Position numbers and translations under genes: made by a program. The notes below the pieces were generated by a model. The model made no database searches, had not been told where the DNA came from, and worked only from the letters and a program-made list of their open reading frames with translations. From contig NZ_KI519420.1 in NCBI RefSeq assembly GCF_000482465.1, positions 1,045,810 through 1,109,809 of the forward strand: a DNA stretch of 64,000 bases. The letters are read 5' to 3'. Source of the stretch: Runella limosa DSM 17973. GTDB lineage: Bacteria; Bacteroidota; Bacteroidia; Cytophagales; Spirosomataceae. Numbering within the stretch: position 1 is the stretch's first letter; each line of letters begins with the position of its first letter. This document shows, piece after piece, positions 60,146 to 64,000 of the stretch.

Positions 60146-60198
60146 CTCCAAAACCTTCTAAGTTTGTCAATTAGACAAAAATTTAGAAGGTTTTGGAG
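60146..60198 (+). terminator. 16-bp-arm hairpin after the nfu gene
   Basis: CTCCAAAACCTTCTAA (60146-60161) is exactly complementary to TTAGAAGGTTTTGGAG (60183-60198), with a further short TGTC/GACA stem inside the loop. No clear T-run follows; it may be a terminator or an intergenic repeat. Confidence 0.7.
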
Positions 60199-60265
60199 CG
60201 TTTATTTATGGTTGAATAGCCTCTCTTACTCATTCACAATAAGCCATAAACTTAAAGAACCACTC

Positions 60266-61051
60266 ATGTTGAACACGTTCAAAATAGGATTACTGCTTGG
60301 TTGGATCACTTTTTGTAGTTTTACTTTCAAATCGGACTCCGATGGGAGTATCGATGTTATCGTGTTGGATGCGGGGCATGGAGGAAAGGATACGGGAGCT
60401 AAAGGTAAAATATCAAAAGAAAAAGACATTGTTTTGGACATAACAATGCGGCTGGCGCGGAAAATAAAGCTTGAAATGCCAGAGGTAAAAATAATTCTGA
60501 CGCGAGCTTCGGATAAGTTTGTGGAATTAAATGAGCGTTCCAACATCGCCAATCGCCGCAAAGCCGATTTGTTTATTTCGATTCACTGTAACTCTTTGCC
60601 CAAAAACAAAAAGAGCCCAGCTGGAACGGAGACTTTCGTGATGGGTTTGCACAAATCCGACGAGAACTTCGACGTAGCAAAACGAGAAAACTCCAGTATC
60701 TTGTTGGAGCAAAATTACGAAGAGCGTTACAAAGGCTTTAACCCCAATTCTCCATTGGCATATATTATGTTGGCCAACCGCCAAAATGCCTACATCGCGA
60801 GTAGCTTGAGTTTTGCGGGTAAAATCGAGCGCCAATTTCAAAAATATGCCGATCGCAACAGCCGTGGTGTAAAACAGGCGGGTTTTATGGTACTTTGGCA
60901 AACGGCCATGCCGAGTGTATTGGTGGAAGCAGGGTTTATTAGCCACGCACAAGAAGAAAAATACCTTAATTCAGACGACGGCCAAGACGAAATAGCAGAG
61001 GCTATTTTTCGGGCGTTTAAGCAATACAAGCAAGACGTAGAAGATCGGTAG
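60266..61051 (+). CDS. N-acetylmuramoyl-L-alanine amidase (Amidase_3)
   Basis: From ATG 60266 (MLNTFKIGLLLGWITFCSFT) the protein has 261 aa: signal peptide, then the zinc amidase fold with VLDAGHGGKDTGA (His), NERSNIANRRKADLFISIHCNS (His) and SVLVEAGFISHAQEEKYL (Glu). It cleaves the bond between muramic acid and the stem peptide. A frame extending 63 codons upstream passes through the hairpin at 60146-60198 and is rejected as coding. Confidence 0.92.
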   Translation: MLNTFKIGLLLGWITFCSFTFKSDSDGSIDVIVLDAGHGGKDTGAKGKISKEKDIVLDITMRLARKIKLEMPEVKIILTRASDKFVELNERSNIANRRKADLFISIHCNSLPKNKKSPAGTETFVMGLHKSDENFDVAKRENSSILLEQNYEERYKGFNPNSPLAYIMLANRQNAYIASSLSFAGKIERQFQKYADRNSRGVKQAGFMVLWQTAMPSVLVEAGFISHAQEEKYLNSDDGQDEIAEAIFRAFKQYKQDVEDR

Positions 61052-61079
61052 TCATAAAAACAATCAACGATTCACATTC

Positions 61080-62042
61080 ATGAAAATTTCTAAGGAAGCA
61101 AAAGTAGGGTTGATGGCAATCGTTGCGTTGTCGATGCTCTATTTTGGGTTTAATTTTTTAAAAGGAGCTGATTTCTTTTCGAGCAAATACAAGTATTTTG
61201 TAGTATATGACAACGTGGGCTCACTTCAGCCGTCGAACCCCATCAAACTCAACGGCGTGCAGGTAGGGCAGGTCAAAAGTACCGAACTGATGACCGACCG
61301 TGGAAACAAGGTGTTGGTAACGCTGGAAATTCAAAAAAATGTATTGTTGACCCAAGGTTCTAAAGTAATGCTGACGTCGGAGTTGTTGGGTGGAAGCGCT
61401 CTGATGCTGCAAATTGCGACGGGTGGAAAACAACTTCAGCAAGGCGACACACTAATGGCTGATTCTGAAAAAGGGATTCAGGCATTGCTCCAAGAACAAG
61501 CTTTGCCCGTGGTAAAAAATGCTGACTCGCTCATTATCAATTTGAACCGTATCGTAAAGCAGTTTGACCAAACGGGGTACGTATTGAATAAATTACTTAC
61601 TACCACCGACCAAACGGCTTCGGGTATCAACGCAACTGTTGCTCAAAATCGCCAAGCCATTGCGGCGACTTTGGCCAATGTCAATGCCCTTTCGGCTTCT
61701 TTGATTGAAACCGAAAAGAGTTTTAAGCCTATTTTGGGAAATCTAAAAACCGCCACTGATTCGTTGAAAGCGCTTCGTTTGGGCGAAACATTGGCACAGG
61801 CCAATTCGGCAGTAGCTACCCTTCAAAAATCACTTACAGCCCTCGAACAAGGCGAAGGAACGGCAGGAAAGTTGTTGAAAGACCAAGCTTTGTACGATAA
61901 TATCAACCGTACGATTGTGAGTGTTAACAAACTGATGACCAATTTCCGTCAATATCCTAAACGCTACGTCAATGTGTCGGTCTTTGGTAAAAAAGACAAA
62001 GGCCCCGCTGACAGCCCCGCCGATACGACGTTGAAGTATTAG
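61080..62042 (+). CDS. MCE/MlaD-family lipid transport protein
   Basis: The 320-aa protein has one N-terminal transmembrane helix (about 9-27), an MCE domain (about 38-115, VGSLQPSNPIKLNGVQVGQVKSTEL) and a long helical C-terminal region (about 150-300) ending in a basic tail. MCE proteins form hexamers that move phospholipids between inner and outer membrane. It follows the amidase gene after 28 bp. ATPase and permease genes are not in the window. Confidence 0.9.
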   Translation: MKISKEAKVGLMAIVALSMLYFGFNFLKGADFFSSKYKYFVVYDNVGSLQPSNPIKLNGVQVGQVKSTELMTDRGNKVLVTLEIQKNVLLTQGSKVMLTSELLGGSALMLQIATGGKQLQQGDTLMADSEKGIQALLQEQALPVVKNADSLIINLNRIVKQFDQTGYVLNKLLTTTDQTASGINATVAQNRQAIAATLANVNALSASLIETEKSFKPILGNLKTATDSLKALRLGETLAQANSAVATLQKSLTALEQGEGTAGKLLKDQALYDNINRTIVSVNKLMTNFRQYPKRYVNVSVFGKKDKGPADSPADTTLKY

Positions 62043-62082
62043 TGGAGCCTTTGGAGGTGTATAAAAGACGTATTGCTAGGCA

Positions 62083-62673
62083 CTAGCGAAGCGCCAATTT
62101 GATGAGTTGTTCGACGGTGATTTGGTCGCCTTCGCGTTTTAGAATGGTATCGACACTCTTCTCGGCGGTAGGCTTTGGAATCCCCAACATGACCAAAGCC
62201 GCCAGCGCTTCGCTGCGCACTTGGCTGTTGGCTGCCATAAAGACATTGGGCTGAGGAGCGATTAAGCCCTCTTTCTTGATTTTATCCTTCAAATCAATGA
62301 TGACGCGCTGGGCGGTTTTTCCACCAATTCCTTTGATGGTTTGAATCAGTTTCACGTCTTCGTTGACAATTGCCTGCTTGATTTCGGGTGCTGACAACGA
62401 CGAAAGCATAATCAACGCCGTTGCTGACCCTACGCCTGATACGCTTACCAAGTCCAAAAATAGAGTTTTTTCGGTAGGTTCGGCAAAGCCGTACAGCGTG
62501 TGGGCGTCTTCGCGGATTTGCTGGTAGGTATAAATTTTGCAGGCATCTCCTACATTGGGCAGCGCCCCGAAGGTTTGTAAAGATACTTTTACTTCATAAC
62601 CAACGCCGCCTACGTCGATGATTACGTAGGCGGGGTCTTTATGAGCAAGTTTACCGTGTAAGTAAGCTATCAT
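62083..62673 (-). CDS. ruvA: Holliday junction branch migration subunit RuvA
   Basis: The 196-aa protein starts MIAYLHGKLAHKDPAYVIID, has the OB-fold domain, two helix-hairpin-helix motifs (VSGVGSATALIMLSSL; IKGIGGKTAQRVIIDL) and the C-terminal RuvB-contact domain (SEALAALVMLGIPKPTAEKSVD). It binds four-way junctions and loads RuvB. It follows the Dabb gene by 3 bp on the minus strand. Confidence 0.95.
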   Translation of the reverse strand: MIAYLHGKLAHKDPAYVIIDVGGVGYEVKVSLQTFGALPNVGDACKIYTYQQIREDAHTLYGFAEPTEKTLFLDLVSVSGVGSATALIMLSSLSAPEIKQAIVNEDVKLIQTIKGIGGKTAQRVIIDLKDKIKKEGLIAPQPNVFMAANSQVRSEALAALVMLGIPKPTAEKSVDTILKREGDQITVEQLIKLALR

Positions 62674-62676
62674 GGT

Positions 62677-63054
62677 TTATTTTTGAGTCCAATAATCAAC
62701 CACCAATACTTTGTCGAGGTAAGGCCCTAAGACTTTACCAAAAGCTTTGTGGTCGGGGTGAGGCAAATAGACCGCACGGTCGGCTTCCGACGCAAACGTC
62801 AAGAAGAAGCAATGGGTAAAACCTTGGTCGTGGCCTTCTGGGCTATTGTTGGTTCCCCACTCAAACCCTTTGATTTCTTTGATTTGGGTAGGCAGTTTAC
62901 GAAAAGCATCTTCCACTTTTTTGGCTTGCTCGGCAGTGGTGCCGTCTTTAAATTTAAACAAAACGACGTGACGAAGTACTTTGTCGGAAGAAGATTGTGC
63001 CATAGCGCCAAAGGTAAATAATGCCAAGAAAAGGGCTAAAAATGTTTTTTTCAT
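62677..63054 (-). CDS. exported Dabb-domain protein
   Basis: The 125-aa protein has a signal peptide (MKKTFLALFLALFTFGAMAQ) and a Dabb stress-response barrel domain (VLRHVVLFKFKDGTTAEQ ... HPDHKAFGKVLGPYLDKVLVVDY). The dimeric alpha/beta barrel family is of mixed function. The stop is 3 bp before ruvA. Confidence 0.9.
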   Translation of the reverse strand: MKKTFLALFLALFTFGAMAQSSSDKVLRHVVLFKFKDGTTAEQAKKVEDAFRKLPTQIKEIKGFEWGTNNSPEGHDQGFTHCFFLTFASEADRAVYLPHPDHKAFGKVLGPYLDKVLVVDYWTQK

Positions 63055-63099
63055 GTGTAAATGTCTGTTTATGATAGTGAAGTGTCAAAACCGCTAAAT

Positions 63100-63300
63100 C
63101 TACCCAGAGCAGTTGATACACTCGCCTGTGTTATCAAAAACACTGCGTTCAAAATCGCCAAGTTGTTCTTTTAACTCCAAAATCTCGTCTTCAATCTCAC
63201 AACGGTCAAACAGCGATAATTCGCCCGAAGCAACTTGATTTTCAAGGTTTTTGAGCTTGAGTCTCATTTCTGAAACTTCCATTAGGGTTAATGTTGCCAT
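63100..63300 (-). CDS. small helical protein with C-terminal CxxC
   Basis: A 66-aa protein of almost continuous charged helix (MRLKLKNLENQVASGELSL; EIEDEILELKEQLGDFERS) ending GECINCSG. The CxxC could bind metal. No family is recognised; coding potential is judged from the ordered helix pattern and the good start after a spacer. Confidence 0.55.
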   Translation of the reverse strand: MATLTLMEVSEMRLKLKNLENQVASGELSLFDRCEIEDEILELKEQLGDFERSVFDNTGECINCSG

Positions 63301-63373
63301 GGTAATAGTAGGAGTATAAATGGATAATGTGGTTAAATGTCAATCCGAATAAGGCGGAAAAAGTTCGATAACT

Positions 63374-64000
63374 TTATTGAATTGTGGGGGTGTCATGCCA
63401 CCATTCGTCGTTTTCCCAGTAATTGTCCCAGCCCAAATGGCGGTATTTTTTATTGATTTCTACGTCACGTTCACCAATAGAAAAATCGGTTAGAATATCG
63501 TTGGCAAAAATGAACAAATCTTTTGCCCACACCACGGGTTTTGTCTGATTTGTTTTATAGTTGCGCCAATTTCCGTCAAATTTAAAGCCACTTCCCTGCG
63601 CAGGGGCATTTTGGGAATAGTACCAAAGGTCAATTGTTCCATCTTTGCGTTCGTAAAAATCGAGGAACATTTGCCCAGAAAACACGCCTGAACCCTTAAA
63701 AACGGCGTTTTCTTTTAGCTCAAACGTAGCTTGGGCAGAATACGACTCTTTCAAAGCAAATTCGTCGCTATCGTAAGATTCTTCTTTATGATTGGGGTCT
63801 TTGAAGGTCGCCAGTTTCTCAAACTTAAGTGTTCCTTCAAACGGGGTGATGTTCTTTTTATAGCGGTTTTTCCCTTTTACATAATAAACCGTTGGATTTA
63901 ACGAATCGCGGCGAACTTCCGAGAAATAAAACTCAATTCGGTAGTGGTCTGCACCATAAAAACCATCAAAACGGTTGGCATATCCGCCTTCGGCATCAGT
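63374..64000 (-). CDS. hypothetical protein, partial (5' end beyond the window)
   Basis: The frame is open from 64000 down to the stop at 63374 (208 codons) and enters the window without a start. It reads TDAEGGYANRFDGFYG... early on and ends WENDEWWHDTPTIQ. Beta-strand pattern with many aromatic residues (LDFYERKDGTIDLWYYSQN) suggests an extracytoplasmic beta-sandwich, but no family is recognised. Confidence 0.75.
   Translation of the reverse strand, partial: TDAEGGYANRFDGFYGADHYRIEFYFSEVRRDSLNPTVYYVKGKNRYKKNITPFEGTLKFEKLATFKDPNHKEESYDSDEFALKESYSAQATFELKENAVFKGSGVFSGQMFLDFYERKDGTIDLWYYSQNAPAQGSGFKFDGNWRNYKTNQTKPVVWAKDLFIFANDILTDFSIGERDVEINKKYRHLGWDNYWENDEWWHDTPTIQ

Noticed and set aside
60077-60265. 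Extension of the amidase upstream by 63 codons.
   Set aside because: It passes through a perfect 16-bp-arm hairpin and has no signal peptide at its start; a good signal peptide starts at 60266.
63374-63754. A complete 126-aa gene starting with TTG at 63754.
   Set aside because: The same frame stays open up to the window edge, so this is the 3' part of a larger gene.

Overview
The window looks like a chromosomal segment of a Bacteroidota species, most likely order Cytophagales (Runella/Spirosoma-like). Supporting features are the Bacteroidota core proteins (DUF4293, PSP1/RicT-like, YifB, split KdpD, LytTR, BBP2-type porin), TAnnTTTG-like promoters, the general lack of Shine-Dalgarno sequences, and many secreted or outer-membrane proteins. 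The taxonomic call is inference; there is no rRNA or tRNA in the window.

Layout. 1-4910: end of a CRISPR array, then cas2, cas1 and a compact cas9 (type II-C) on the minus strand, with a tracrRNA on the plus strand upstream of cas9. 5089-7813: oxidoreductase, membrane LytTR regulator and a membrane protein. 7795-18955: an extended potassium (Kdp) locus on the minus strand: NtrC-type sigma-54 response regulator, a sigma-54 promoter with an enhancer-like dyad pair, kdpF, kdpA, kdpB, kdpC, an outer-membrane porin, a stand-alone KdpD sensor half and a separate histidine kinase. Two plus-strand toxin-antitoxin-type cassettes sit inside this operon, between kdpA and kdpB and between kdpB and kdpC. 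19034-23157: galU, an M28 peptidase, a broken HigBA pair and thrB. 23212-31125: an ECF sigma / anti-sigma operon ending in four tandem paralogous barrel-like surface proteins that share an almost identical 5' cassette. 31225-41888: housekeeping genes (esterase, folK, FAD oxidase, yifB, recQ, purD, ricT).

42289-55913 is the most interesting region. It is a peptide biosynthesis and export cluster: a candidate operator, two glycosyltransferases, a degenerate-C39/VKOR/thioredoxin fusion, a 79-aa double-glycine precursor with six cysteines, three secreted TlpA-like thioredoxins, a C39 peptidase ABC exporter, an HlyD adaptor and an OmpA-type protein. Together these suggest a disulfide-stapled, possibly glycosylated exported peptide, analogous to glycocins of Gram-positive bacteria but with Bacteroidota parts. 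55958-64000: serine hydrolase, AraC regulator, Nfu-type Fe-S protein, amidase, MCE protein, ruvA and a partial gene at the edge.

A second window-wide signal is a family of C/G-rich palindromes inserted in frame inside coding sequences (kdpA, kdpB, both export/oxidase genes, a glycosyltransferase and probably the LytTR gene). They encode short peptides such as PLAPNGG...PPLG, mostly at loops or domain linkers, and resemble in principle the coding palindromic elements known from Rickettsia.
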